Shown one piece after another: positions 1 to 6,590 of a DNA stretch of 10,013 bases. The stretch is taken from positions 1 through 10,013 of the forward strand of contig CAKPAT010000044.1 of assembly GCA_934133155.1 (NCBI GenBank), given 5' to 3'. Within the stretch, counting starts at the first letter, position 1. Each line of letters opens with the position of its first letter. Source of the DNA: an uncultured Bacilli bacterium. Lineage in GTDB: Bacteria > Bacillota_I > Bacilli_A > RF39 > UBA660. Under the pieces are notes generated by a model. The model was not told the origin of the DNA. It made no database searches and saw nothing but the letters and a program-made list of their open reading frames with translations. The translations under genes were made by a program, and so were the position numbers.

Positions 1-480
1 ACACCTGCACCGGAAATCACAGAGACACCAGATATTACTCCGGATCCGGACGAAACTCCAACTCCGGAACCAACACCTGAACCTATACCAGAACCAACTC
101 CAACTCCAGAGCCTACTCCAATTCCAGAACCAACGCCTGTAACACCAACAGAACAAATAACTCAACTTCCAAAAACAAGTGATTCAACAAATACAAAAGC
201 AGTAGCTGCTGCTGGAGCACTTGGAGCTGCAATGTTAGCTGCTGGTACAGGATTAGCTTCAAAATATCGAAAAGAAAACGGCCCAGAATTAAAAGTTATA
301 GATGGTCCAGATATTAAGAGATATGATAGACCTGCTGCAAATCCAACTTTATCATTCGTTCCAAATGCTGAAGATAAAAAAATTGAAAATGAAGAATTAG
401 AAGATTTCGCAGTAGAGTGGGTTAAAAATCACCCAGTTGACGATTTAGAAGAACCAGAAACATATTCAAGAAGAAGATAA
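1..480 (+). CDS. C-terminal part of a Pro-rich surface protein with LPKTS sortase-like signal (5' end outside window)
   Basis: The reading frame is open from base 1 with no start, so the gene begins upstream. The visible 159 residues start with a Pro/Thr/Glu-rich stalk made of PTPEP/PEPT units (about residues 1-48). LPKTS follows (residues 56-60, bases 166-180), then an Ala/Gly-rich hydrophobic span (about residues 67-86) and a basic KYRK stop-transfer cluster. This is the layout of a Gram-positive cell-wall-anchored protein, where the stalk crosses the wall and sortase cleaves after Thr. Two points are unusual. The fifth motif residue is Ser instead of Gly. The chain also continues for about 70 charged residues after the membrane span, while typical LPXTG proteins end within about 10. 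It may be cut by a non-class-A sortase or may remain a transmembrane protein. The extracellular domains are not visible, so the function is unknown. Confidence 0.8.
   Translation, partial: TPAPEITETPDITPDPDETPTPEPTPEPIPEPTPTPEPTPIPEPTPVTPTEQITQLPKTSDSTNTKAVAAAGALGAAMLAAGTGLASKYRKENGPELKVIDGPDIKRYDRPAANPTLSFVPNAEDKKIENEELEDFAVEWVKNHPVDDLEEPETYSRRR
34..150 (+). repeat. Degenerate Pro-Glu-Pro-Thr codon repeat (wall-spanning stalk)
   Basis: Short imperfect units of the CCA-GAA-CCA-ACT type (PEPT, PEPI, PTPEP) repeat in frame. The low-complexity Pro-rich peptide is typical of wall-spanning stalks in front of sortase signals. Such tracts often vary in copy number by slippage. Confidence 0.7.
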
Positions 481-489
481 TGTGTTGAT

Positions 490-518
490 TTGACAAAAAC
501 ATATAAAAGTGTTATTAT
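490..518 (+). promoter_or_regulatory. Sigma-A promoter for the thioester adhesin gene
   Basis: A perfect -35 box TTGACA (490-495) and a -10 box TATTAT (513-518) are separated by 17 bp. Transcription would start near 525, about 25 bases before the ATG at 551. A purine-rich GAGGGGGAAAA ribosome site (536-546) precedes the start codon. Confidence 0.75.
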
Positions 519-550
519 ACTAGCGAAAAACGTGTGAGGGGGAAAAGTAT

Positions 551-1795
551 ATGAAAAAATTAAATAAAATATTTAACTATTTATTAATTTTTGCAGTATT
601 CTTTGCATTCGGTATAAATACTTCTTATGCCGCTCCAAAGAGTACTACAATTAACCGTGAAGGTGTTATGGGTTCTGCCATTGGTGAAAGCTATAACTGG
701 GCAAAATTCAAAACAACTGACGGTAAAACCGCTTACTGTATGGATGTAGAAAAGAAATGGCCTGAAAAGACTATTACAATGACTTACAGTAGCGACGCTG
801 ATAGTGGTGTTAGATATATCCTAGAAAACGGTTATCCAAATAAATATATTTATGATAACGGTGGAGATATGGATAGATTTATTACTCAAGCTGCTGTTTG
901 GTGGTATTTAGCTGAAACTGGTCAAACAGGCGCTTTGAGTAAAGATTTCACAACTGATGGTGCTGATCCTTATAAAATTAGACCATTAATTCAAAAATTA
1001 GTAAATGACGCTAAAAACGCTAAGGCAAATGAAACATTATCTATTAAACATGTTTTAGGTGCTGAAAGTATGTCTTTATCTTTAGACCAAAAGTATTTTG
1101 GATCAAGTGTAATTAAATTTTACACAACAGGTACAGAAACTTATACAATTGATGCTTCAAACGCACCAGAGGGAACTATATTTACTGACTTAGATGGCAA
1201 TGTTAAAAAGACATTTAAATCTGGTGACAGTGTTTTAGTTAAAGTTCCTACTGATAATGTAAGTAGTTCAATGAAATTTAAAATTACGGCAAAAGCTACT
1301 ATGACATCAAATAAAGCAGCTATCTACTCTCCAAGTGATAGTTCATATCAAAGAGTTGTTGCATTATATCCTGAAACTGAAGAAGTAACTGATGAAGCAA
1401 CATTCGCTATTGCAGTTGCTAAACCAAAGGTTTGTGTTGATTATGTTATTGTTGGAAATGTCAAACCAGACGCTAGCTTAACTGATCCAACACCAGGAAA
1501 AACTTGTTATGAAAAGGGTACTAAGTATACTGAAGAAAAAGAATTAACAACTAGACAAGAAAACTGCAAATTCAACGGTTGGTATACAAGTAGTGATTTA
1601 ACAGGTAAATGGACAAATGGTTCTGAGTTAAACAAAAATATGACTTTATATGGTGAATGGAAATGTGGTTCAACTATCGTTGTTCCAAATACTGCCGCTA
1701 ATATTCCACTTATTATATTAGGTAGCGGATTATTAATAATTGCTGTTGGTGTAGGTATCATCTTATATCGCGGAAAAAAATTAGAAAATAAATAA
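551..1795 (+). CDS. Secreted thioester-domain (TQXA) adhesin-like surface protein with VPNTA sorting signal
   Basis: The 414-residue protein begins with a signal peptide (residues 1-27; cleavage likely after SYA). The next region matches a class of Gram-positive thioester domains: Cys63 in AYCMD and Gln113 in FITQAAVWWY (the TQXA motif) would form the internal Cys-Gln thioester. In known family members this bond captures host amines covalently. A beta-rich region without a recognised family follows (about 165-290). A Flg_new/InlB-B-like repeat comes next (about 320-371; FNGWY...LYGEW). The end is VPNTA (378-382), a hydrophobic span (about 385-406) and a basic tail, RGKKLENK. This is an LPXTG-like wall-anchoring signal with altered residues. 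Four further cysteines (295, 319, 339, 372) lie in the C-terminal third. It has its own promoter and terminator. The adhesin role is inferred from the family; the thioester residues are seen directly. Confidence 0.87.
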   Translation: MKKLNKIFNYLLIFAVFFAFGINTSYAAPKSTTINREGVMGSAIGESYNWAKFKTTDGKTAYCMDVEKKWPEKTITMTYSSDADSGVRYILENGYPNKYIYDNGGDMDRFITQAAVWWYLAETGQTGALSKDFTTDGADPYKIRPLIQKLVNDAKNAKANETLSIKHVLGAESMSLSLDQKYFGSSVIKFYTTGTETYTIDASNAPEGTIFTDLDGNVKKTFKSGDSVLVKVPTDNVSSSMKFKITAKATMTSNKAAIYSPSDSSYQRVVALYPETEEVTDEATFAIAVAKPKVCVDYVIVGNVKPDASLTDPTPGKTCYEKGTKYTEEKELTTRQENCKFNGWYTSSDLTGKWTNGSELNKNMTLYGEWKCGSTIVVPNTAANIPLIILGSGLLIIAVGVGIILYRGKKLENK

Positions 1796-1818
1796 GGGTG
1801 TTATACATCCTTATTTTT
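1791..1818 (+). terminator. Intrinsic terminator overlapping the adhesin stop codon
   Basis: AATAAGGGTG (1791-1800) pairs with CATCCTTATT (1806-1815), a 10-bp stem with one G-U and a 5-base loop, followed by more T residues to 1818. The TAA stop at 1793-1795 lies within the 5' arm. Confidence 0.8.
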
Positions 1819-1820
1819 CA

Positions 1821-1849
1821 TTGACTTTTACTAAAAAAAACAATATAAT
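1821..1849 (+). promoter_or_regulatory. Sigma-A promoter of the hisS-aspS operon
   Basis: TTGACT (1821-1826) and a perfect TATAAT (1844-1849) have an ideal 17-bp spacer. The expected start is near 1856, giving a leader of only about 18 bases before the hisS ATG at 1874. AAGGAAGTGA (1859-1868) is the ribosome site. Confidence 0.85.
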
Positions 1850-1873
1850 TTTAATGTTAAGGAAGTGAATTAT

Positions 1874-3148
1874 ATGCAAAAACCAAAAGGAACATATGAC
1901 ATTTATGGTGATAGAGCAGAAGAAATGCTTTATTTAAAAAAATTACTAGAAGCATTAATGGATAAATATAATGCTCATTATATTGAAACACCTATCTTTG
2001 AAGCTGGACAGTTATTCCACCGTGAAGATTTTGCCACGACGGATATGGTAAATAAAGAAACTTATGACTTTAAAGATAGAGGAGATAGACTTTTAACATT
2101 AAGACCAGAAGGAACTGCTGGTGTAGTTAGAAGTATAATTGAAAACAAATTATATATAAACACACCTTTAAAACTTTGGTACATGGGACCAATGTTTAGA
2201 TATGAAAGACCACAAGCTGGAAGACATAGACAGTTTTATCAATTCGGTGTCGAAGTTTTTGGTGTAGAAAGTGCTATCATGGACGCTGAAGTTATCAGCA
2301 TGGCATCTAATTTGTTTAATATTTTAGGTCTTAAAGGAATAAAAGTAAAAATAAATACACTAGGTGATAAAGCGTCAAGAGATGCCTACCGTACAGCCTT
2401 GCTTAATTATTTTAAGCCATACCTAAATGATTTATGCGAAGACTGTCAAAATAGATATGAAAAAAACCCTCTTAGAATTCTAGATTGTAAAGTAGATAGT
2501 GATAAAGACATTATGAAAAATGCCCCTAAAATAACAGATTATTTAAATGAAGAAAGCAAAAAACACTTTGAAGATGTTAAAAAATATTTAGATGCTTTAA
2601 ATATAGAATATACCGTATCAGAAAACTTAGTAAGAGGTTTAGATTACTATACTCATACAGTATTTGAAGTAGAAGCTGATATAAAAGACTTTGGAAGTCA
2701 AAATGTTTTAGCCGGTGGCGGAAGATATGATAACTTAGTTGAAAGTGTTGGTGGGCCTAAAATGCCAGGAGTTGGTTTTGCAATTGGTATAGAAAGATTA
2801 CTGGAAGCACTTCACTCAGAAAATATTGATATTAAAGAAAAAAAAGAATTAGATGTCTATATGTTTAAAGCTGAAGACGCTGATTCTGATTATGTCTTAA
2901 ATCTTGCAAACGCTTTAAGAATGAACGGTTTTAACATTGAAATGGATTACGCAAGTAAAAGCTTCAAAAGTAACTTTAAAAAAGCGGATGACTTAAAAGC
3001 TAAATACATTATAATAATTGGTAAAGAAGAAATGGAAAATAATACTTTAACAGTTAAAAATAATCAAACTAAAGAAGAATATAAAGTAAAAGTAGAAGAT
3101 ATTATAAACTTCTTAGATGAAAAGTTAGGTGATAAAAGTGAAGATTAA
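1874..3148 (+). CDS. hisS: Histidyl-tRNA synthetase
   Basis: This class II synthetase charges tRNA-His with histidine in the cytoplasm. The 424-residue length is normal. It starts with the family-typical MQKPKGTYDI. Class II motif 2 is at about 105-131 (GPMFRYERPQAGRHRQFYQF). The two histidine-binding signatures follow, RGLDYYTHTVFE (254-265) and AGGGRYDNLV (280-289), then motif 3 GVGFAIGIERLL (299-310) and a C-terminal anticodon-binding domain. I chose the ATG at 1874; an in-frame GTG at 1865 lies inside the ribosome site AAGGAAGTGA and would add residues before the conserved N-terminus. The 3' end overlaps aspS by 11 bases, which suggests translational coupling in the classic hisS-aspS order. 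Confidence 0.97.
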   Translation: MQKPKGTYDIYGDRAEEMLYLKKLLEALMDKYNAHYIETPIFEAGQLFHREDFATTDMVNKETYDFKDRGDRLLTLRPEGTAGVVRSIIENKLYINTPLKLWYMGPMFRYERPQAGRHRQFYQFGVEVFGVESAIMDAEVISMASNLFNILGLKGIKVKINTLGDKASRDAYRTALLNYFKPYLNDLCEDCQNRYEKNPLRILDCKVDSDKDIMKNAPKITDYLNEESKKHFEDVKKYLDALNIEYTVSENLVRGLDYYTHTVFEVEADIKDFGSQNVLAGGGRYDNLVESVGGPKMPGVGFAIGIERLLEALHSENIDIKEKKELDVYMFKAEDADSDYVLNLANALRMNGFNIEMDYASKSFKSNFKKADDLKAKYIIIIGKEEMENNTLTVKNNQTKEEYKVKVEDIINFLDEKLGDKSED

Positions 3149-4859
3149 TAATACAAGCATAAATATTAAAAACTTAAATGAAGAAGTAACCTTATATGGC
3201 TGGGTAAATAAAAAAAGAGATTTAGGTGGCCTAATTTTTATCGACCTAAGAGATAGAAGCGGTATTATCCAGCTTGTTGTCCATCCTGAAAGCAAATACT
3301 ATAAGCTAGCATCTTCCTTAAAAAATGAATACGTCATAAAAGCAGAGGGTAAAGTAATTAAAAGAGAAAAAATAAACGAAAATTTAAAAACCGGTGAAAT
3401 AGAAGTCGAAGTAAATAATCTAGAAATATTAAATAAATCAGCTGAATTGCCTTTCGACATAAATAGCTCAAATGTTTTAGAAGAAACTAAATTAAAATAT
3501 AGGTATTTAGACCTAAGAAGAAGTAAAGCACAGGAATATATAAAAACAAAACATAAAATTATGCAGGCATCCAGAAATTTCTTAAATGAAAACGAATTTT
3601 TGGAAATAGAAACACCAATTTTATGTAAATCAACCCCAGAAGGAGCAAGAGATTATCTTGTACCATCAAGAGTAAATAAAGGAAAATTTTATGCATTACC
3701 TCAATCACCACAACTTTTCAAACAAATACTTATGATGAGTGGTTTTGAAAAATATTATCAAATAGCCCGCTGCTTTAGGGACGAAGACTTAAGAGCAGAT
3801 AGGCAGCCAGAATTTACCCAAATAGATATGGAAATGAGTTTTGTAGACGAAAATGATGTTATGAATATCACCGAAAGTCTATTAAAACACATATTTAAAG
3901 AAGTAAAAAATATTGATATAAAAACTCCATTTATTAAAATGAAATATCAAGACGCAATAGAAATGTATGGTTCAGATAAACCAGATACTAGATTTGATAT
4001 GCAAATAAAAGACATTACAAAATATTTCGAAAACACCGATTTTACCGTATTTAAAGATGTTATCCAAAATAATGGAATAATCAATGCTATTGTATTAAAG
4101 AATATAAATCTATCAAGAAAAGAAATAGATAAATTAACAGAATTTGTTAAAACATATGGTGCTAAAGCTCTTGCATACTTAAAATACGAAAATACATTTA
4201 CCGGTAGTAGCAGTAAATTTGTAACAGAAGAGGTAAGTGAAAATTTAATCAAAAACCTAGAAATAGAAAACGGCGACATGCTTTTAATTATTGCAGATAA
4301 AAGAAAAATCGTAAAAACTGCTTTGGGTGCTTTAAGGATAAAAATAGCCAAAGATTTTGATTTAATAGATAAAGATAAATTTAACTTCCTTTGGGTAACC
4401 GATTTTCCAATGTTTGAATATAGTGAAGAAGAAGGAAGATACATTGCATGCCATCATCCATTTACTAAACCACAAAATATCGAAGATATAAATGATAAAG
4501 AAAACTGTTTAGCCTGCGCTTATGATGTTGTTTTAAACGGCTATGAAGCAGGTGGTGGAAGTATAAGAATATCAAACCCAGATATGCAAGAAAAAGTGTT
4601 GGAAGCCTTAGGATTTACTAAAGAAAGGGCAAACGCTCAGTTTGGTTTCTTACTTAAAGCTCTAACATTTGGTGCACCTCCACACGGAGGACTAGCCATT
4701 GGACTAGAAAGATTAACAATGATACTTTGTAAAACCGAAAATATTCGTGATGTTATCGCATTTCCAAAAACAACAAGTGCCTCTGATTTAATGACAGACG
4801 CTCCAAATATTGTTTCGGAAAAGCAATTAGAAGAATTACATATTAAAAACGAAAGTTGA
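3138..4859 (+). CDS. aspS: Aspartyl-tRNA synthetase, bacterial type
   Basis: This cytoplasmic class II enzyme charges tRNA-Asp. The N-terminal OB-fold anticodon domain contains GWVNKKRDLGGLIFIDLRDR. Motif 1 and the YRYLDLRR linker follow. Motif 2 begins at about residue 211 (RCFRDEDLRADRQPEFTQ), then the bacterial GAD insertion, then motif 3 at 512-530 (GAPPHGGLAIGLERL). The 573-residue length is close to the usual 590. Leu29 in RDLGG is the residue seen in discriminating AspRS, whereas non-discriminating forms tend to have His; this is an inference from one position. I chose GTG 3138 because AGGTGAT (3127-3133) sits at the right distance before it. The in-frame GTG at 3129 overlaps that ribosome site and would add three residues. 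Confidence 0.96.
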   Translation: MKINNTSINIKNLNEEVTLYGWVNKKRDLGGLIFIDLRDRSGIIQLVVHPESKYYKLASSLKNEYVIKAEGKVIKREKINENLKTGEIEVEVNNLEILNKSAELPFDINSSNVLEETKLKYRYLDLRRSKAQEYIKTKHKIMQASRNFLNENEFLEIETPILCKSTPEGARDYLVPSRVNKGKFYALPQSPQLFKQILMMSGFEKYYQIARCFRDEDLRADRQPEFTQIDMEMSFVDENDVMNITESLLKHIFKEVKNIDIKTPFIKMKYQDAIEMYGSDKPDTRFDMQIKDITKYFENTDFTVFKDVIQNNGIINAIVLKNINLSRKEIDKLTEFVKTYGAKALAYLKYENTFTGSSSKFVTEEVSENLIKNLEIENGDMLLIIADKRKIVKTALGALRIKIAKDFDLIDKDKFNFLWVTDFPMFEYSEEEGRYIACHHPFTKPQNIEDINDKENCLACAYDVVLNGYEAGGGSIRISNPDMQEKVLEALGFTKERANAQFGFLLKALTFGAPPHGGLAIGLERLTMILCKTENIRDVIAFPKTTSASDLMTDAPNIVSEKQLEELHIKNES

Positions 4860-4878
4860 AGTAGCCCTTCAGCTTTTT
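4852..4878 (+). terminator. Intrinsic terminator of hisS-aspS overlapping the aspS stop
   Basis: AAAGTTGAAG (4852-4861) pairs with CTTCAGCTTT (4867-4876), a 10-bp stem with one G-U and a 5-base loop. The T run reaches 4878. The aspS TGA (4857-4859) is inside the 5' arm. Confidence 0.8.
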
Positions 4879-4901
4879 GTCACCCCAGTCTACCACTTAA
4901 T

Positions 4902-4929
4902 TTGACAACAAAGTAAAAATGAGTATAAT
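4902..4929 (+). promoter_or_regulatory. Sigma-A promoter for the transglutaminase-like/TtcA-like operon
   Basis: Perfect TTGACA (4902-4907) and perfect TATAAT (4924-4929) have a 16-bp spacer. AAAGGTGATC (4944-4953) before the ATG at 4957 closely matches the 16S anti-Shine-Dalgarno sequence. Confidence 0.87.
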
Positions 4930-4956
4930 AAACACATAAAAAGAAAGGTGATCTGA

Positions 4957-5550
4957 ATGAATTTTTTAGATAGTATAAAAAGTAAAATTAGCAATAAAAA
5001 AATAAGTGATAAAGTAGTATTAGATATGGAAGAAATAACTGAAAGAGAAATTGCTTCCATAATTAATAGTTTAGATTTAAAAGATGATGACGATTTTTTT
5101 AGTAACCTTTACAACACTCTTCAAGTTCATGAGTATCTTGTTTTAAATAACGAGCATATAGAAGATGGTGGAAAATTTGAAAAAGAAGCTATTTATAAAG
5201 CTATTGTAGGCAAAACTGCCACAAGTGCTTCAAATGCTTTTGAATTTAAAACAATTTTAGATAAAATAGGCATTCAAAGTGAAATATATTTATTTAGTGC
5301 ATGCCATTATGCCGTACTTGTTTTATTAGGCAATGAATACTATATTTTTGATCCAACATGGGATAGAGATAAATATGCTATGGAAGGGGAAGAAAGCTAT
5401 AATCCAACATTTGTCGCTATGGGAAAAAATATTTATGAAAGAGTATATACTCCCGAAAAAAGTTTACCTATAAACACTTCAGAAGAAAGCGTTTCTAAAA
5501 GAAAAATTAAAGAAATGATGGGTGCAAAATGCAAGAGGCTTACCAAATAA
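4957..5550 (+). CDS. Transglutaminase-fold protein lacking the catalytic Cys (putative pseudoenzyme)
   Basis: The 197-residue soluble protein has no signal peptide. Its middle resembles bacterial transglutaminase-like (protease-fold) domains: a helix leading to GKTATSASNAF (85-95), then LDKIGI, then a strand with His117 (CHYAVLVL) and a strand with Asp132 (YYIFDPTWD). In active members the first segment reads roughly GxxCxGYAxAF. Here no Cys occurs in it (Ala or Thr in the aligned position), although the His and Asp of the triad are kept. Cys116 lies next to the His, not at the nucleophile site. The protein is thus probably non-catalytic or uses different chemistry. It overlaps the TtcA-like gene by 22 bases and shares its promoter, which suggests a partner role in tRNA modification or in handling the product. 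The fold assignment is from motif reading only, and the function is unknown. Confidence 0.7.
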   Translation: MNFLDSIKSKISNKKISDKVVLDMEEITEREIASIINSLDLKDDDDFFSNLYNTLQVHEYLVLNNEHIEDGGKFEKEAIYKAIVGKTATSASNAFEFKTILDKIGIQSEIYLFSACHYAVLVLLGNEYYIFDPTWDRDKYAMEGEESYNPTFVAMGKNIYERVYTPEKSLPINTSEESVSKRKIKEMMGAKCKRLTK

Positions 5551-6344
5551 TTGAAAAAAGCATTATAAAAACATATAGAAAAGAAATATGGAGCAAATTC
5601 ATTAAAGCCGTAAAAGATTATAAACTAGTAGAAGAAAATGATAAAATAGCCGTATGTATAAGTGGCGGAAAAGATTCCAGTCTGCTTGCTAAATGTCTAG
5701 AAGAATTGCAAAAACATGGTAAAATCAAATTTGAGTTAAAATATATCGTCATGAATCCAGGTTATAATGAAGAAAATATAAAAAAAATTAAAGAAAATTT
5801 AAAAACATTAAATATCAATGCTCAAATATTTGAAACACCAATATTTGAGATAACCAAAACCGCCAAAATGCCTTGCTACTTATGTGCCAAAATGCGTAGG
5901 GGATACTTATATAGTTATGCCCAAAAATTAGGTTGCAATAAAATAGCCTTAGGTCATCATTATGATGATGTTCTTGCAACTATACTATTAAATATAGTGT
6001 ACGCTGGATCATATGGCGGAATGCTTCCAAAATTAAAAAGTGATAACTTTGAAAACATGGAACTGATTAGACCTTTATTTTATGTAAGAGAAGATGATAT
6101 AAAAACATGGGCTAAATCAAATAACCTAGAGTTTATTGGCTGTGCTTGCCCTGTAACTAAGAAAAATGATGGAAAAAGAGCACAAATGAAAAACTTGTTA
6201 AATGACTTAAAAAAATATAATAGTGACGCCGAAAAAAGTTTATTTGCCTCACTCAAAAACGTCAATTTAAACATGGTGTTAAGTTACACCAAAAATGAAA
6301 AAAAACATGATTTTCTAGATAATTATATAGATAATTTTAAATAA
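5529..6344 (+). CDS. TtcA-like PP-loop ATPase, probable Fe-S dependent tRNA thiolation family
   Basis: The 271-residue protein belongs to the TtcA/TilS N-type ATP pyrophosphatase superfamily. These enzymes adenylate a tRNA base and add sulfur or another group. The ATP-binding PP-loop is SGGKDS (45-50, within KIAVCISGGKDS). PCYLCAKMRRG (115-125) supplies Cys116 and Cys119, and IGCACP supplies Cys205/Cys207. TtcA-type enzymes use three such cysteines to bind a [4Fe-4S] cluster. NKIALGHHYDDV (137-148) is the conserved TtcA-like segment. The whole chain resembles a widespread Bacillota family whose tRNA target is, to my knowledge, unproven, so I do not call it ttcA. The ATG lies inside the previous gene with only a weak ribosome site, so translation is probably coupled. 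No clear terminator follows before the 6S RNA promoter. Confidence 0.85.
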   Translation: MQEAYQIIEKSIIKTYRKEIWSKFIKAVKDYKLVEENDKIAVCISGGKDSSLLAKCLEELQKHGKIKFELKYIVMNPGYNEENIKKIKENLKTLNINAQIFETPIFEITKTAKMPCYLCAKMRRGYLYSYAQKLGCNKIALGHHYDDVLATILLNIVYAGSYGGMLPKLKSDNFENMELIRPLFYVREDDIKTWAKSNNLEFIGCACPVTKKNDGKRAQMKNLLNDLKKYNSDAEKSLFASLKNVNLNMVLSYTKNEKKHDFLDNYIDNFK

Positions 6345-6347
6345 GTA

Positions 6348-6356
6348 TGCTATAAT
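6348..6356 (+). promoter_or_regulatory. Extended -10 promoter of the 6S RNA
   Basis: TGCTATAAT (6348-6356) is a perfect extended -10 element. No good -35 box lies 16-18 bp upstream. The predicted start at about 6362-6364 coincides with the 5' side of the RNA's closing stem. Confidence 0.7.
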
Positions 6357-6361
6357 GTAAT

Positions 6362-6561
6362 TGTCTAGAAGATGATACCATTATGAAAAACCTTCTAAAA
6401 TTAACGATTCGGGAATCTAATTTATTAACGGTGTTGAATATCTTATCCTTATAAGAGATCCTAAAGTTAATAATGTGATGCCCACCTGGGGAGCTCAGGT
6501 TTTATCGCTAAGGTTCACTTTTAGATAGCCAAGAATAAAGAGCCTATTAAAGGGCTCTTTT
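6362..6561 (+). ncRNA. ssrS: Probable 6S RNA
   Basis: The 200-base region has no ORF but folds into one long, interrupted hairpin. The closing stem is GTCTAGAAG (6363-6371) with CTTTTAGAT (6518-6526). ACC (6377-6379) pairs with GGT (6512-6514). A second stem is AAAACCT (6387-6393) with AGGTTTT (6497-6503). A large central bubble follows, whose 3' side can form a small hairpin. The apical part is TTATTAAC (6422-6429) with GTTAATAA (6466-6473) and TCTTAT (6441-6446) with ATAAGA (6451-6456). This open-promoter-like shape and length are those of 6S RNA, which binds sigma-A RNA polymerase and inhibits transcription in stationary phase. In B. subtilis a 6S gene also lies just downstream of aspS, which supports the call. 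Primary sequence similarity was not tested. Confidence 0.7.
6537..6561 (+). terminator. Intrinsic terminator of the 6S RNA
   Basis: AAAGAGCC (6537-6544) pairs perfectly with GGCTCTTT (6553-6560) across an 8-base loop. The T run is short (TTTT, 6558-6561). It faces the rnhC terminator on the other strand. Confidence 0.75.
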
Positions 6562-6569
6562 AATATAAT

Positions 6570-6590
6570 AAAAAGGGCATTTTAATGCCC
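6570..6590 (-). terminator. Intrinsic terminator of rnhC overlapping its stop codon
   Basis: Read on the minus strand, GGGCAT pairs with ATGCCC around the loop TAAA and is followed by TTTTT. The loop contains the rnhC TAA stop (6582-6584). The stem also codes for the last two residues of RNase HIII. Confidence 0.75.

Noticed and set aside
34..150. CRISPR or tandem DNA repeat in the Pro-rich segment
   Set aside because: Units are irregular, in frame and without spacers. They encode a Pro/Thr/Glu stalk.
1507..1761. 84-codon minus-strand ORF opposite the adhesin gene
   Set aside because: It lies entirely inside a well-supported gene on the other strand, has no ribosome site and its translation shows no family motif.
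1865..1873. GTG start for hisS at 1865
   Set aside because: The GTG is part of the ribosome site AAGGAAGTGA. The ATG at 1874 gives the conserved N-terminus.
3947..4444. 165-codon minus-strand ORF opposite aspS
   Set aside because: The composition (Ser/Leu/Phe/Ile-rich) is that expected from the reverse complement of an AT-rich gene. aspS is certain on the plus strand.
6321..6340. AATTAT/ATAATT hairpin at the end of the TtcA-like gene as a terminator
   Set aside because: The stem is only A/T, six pairs, with a mixed tail. It is not stable enough to call.
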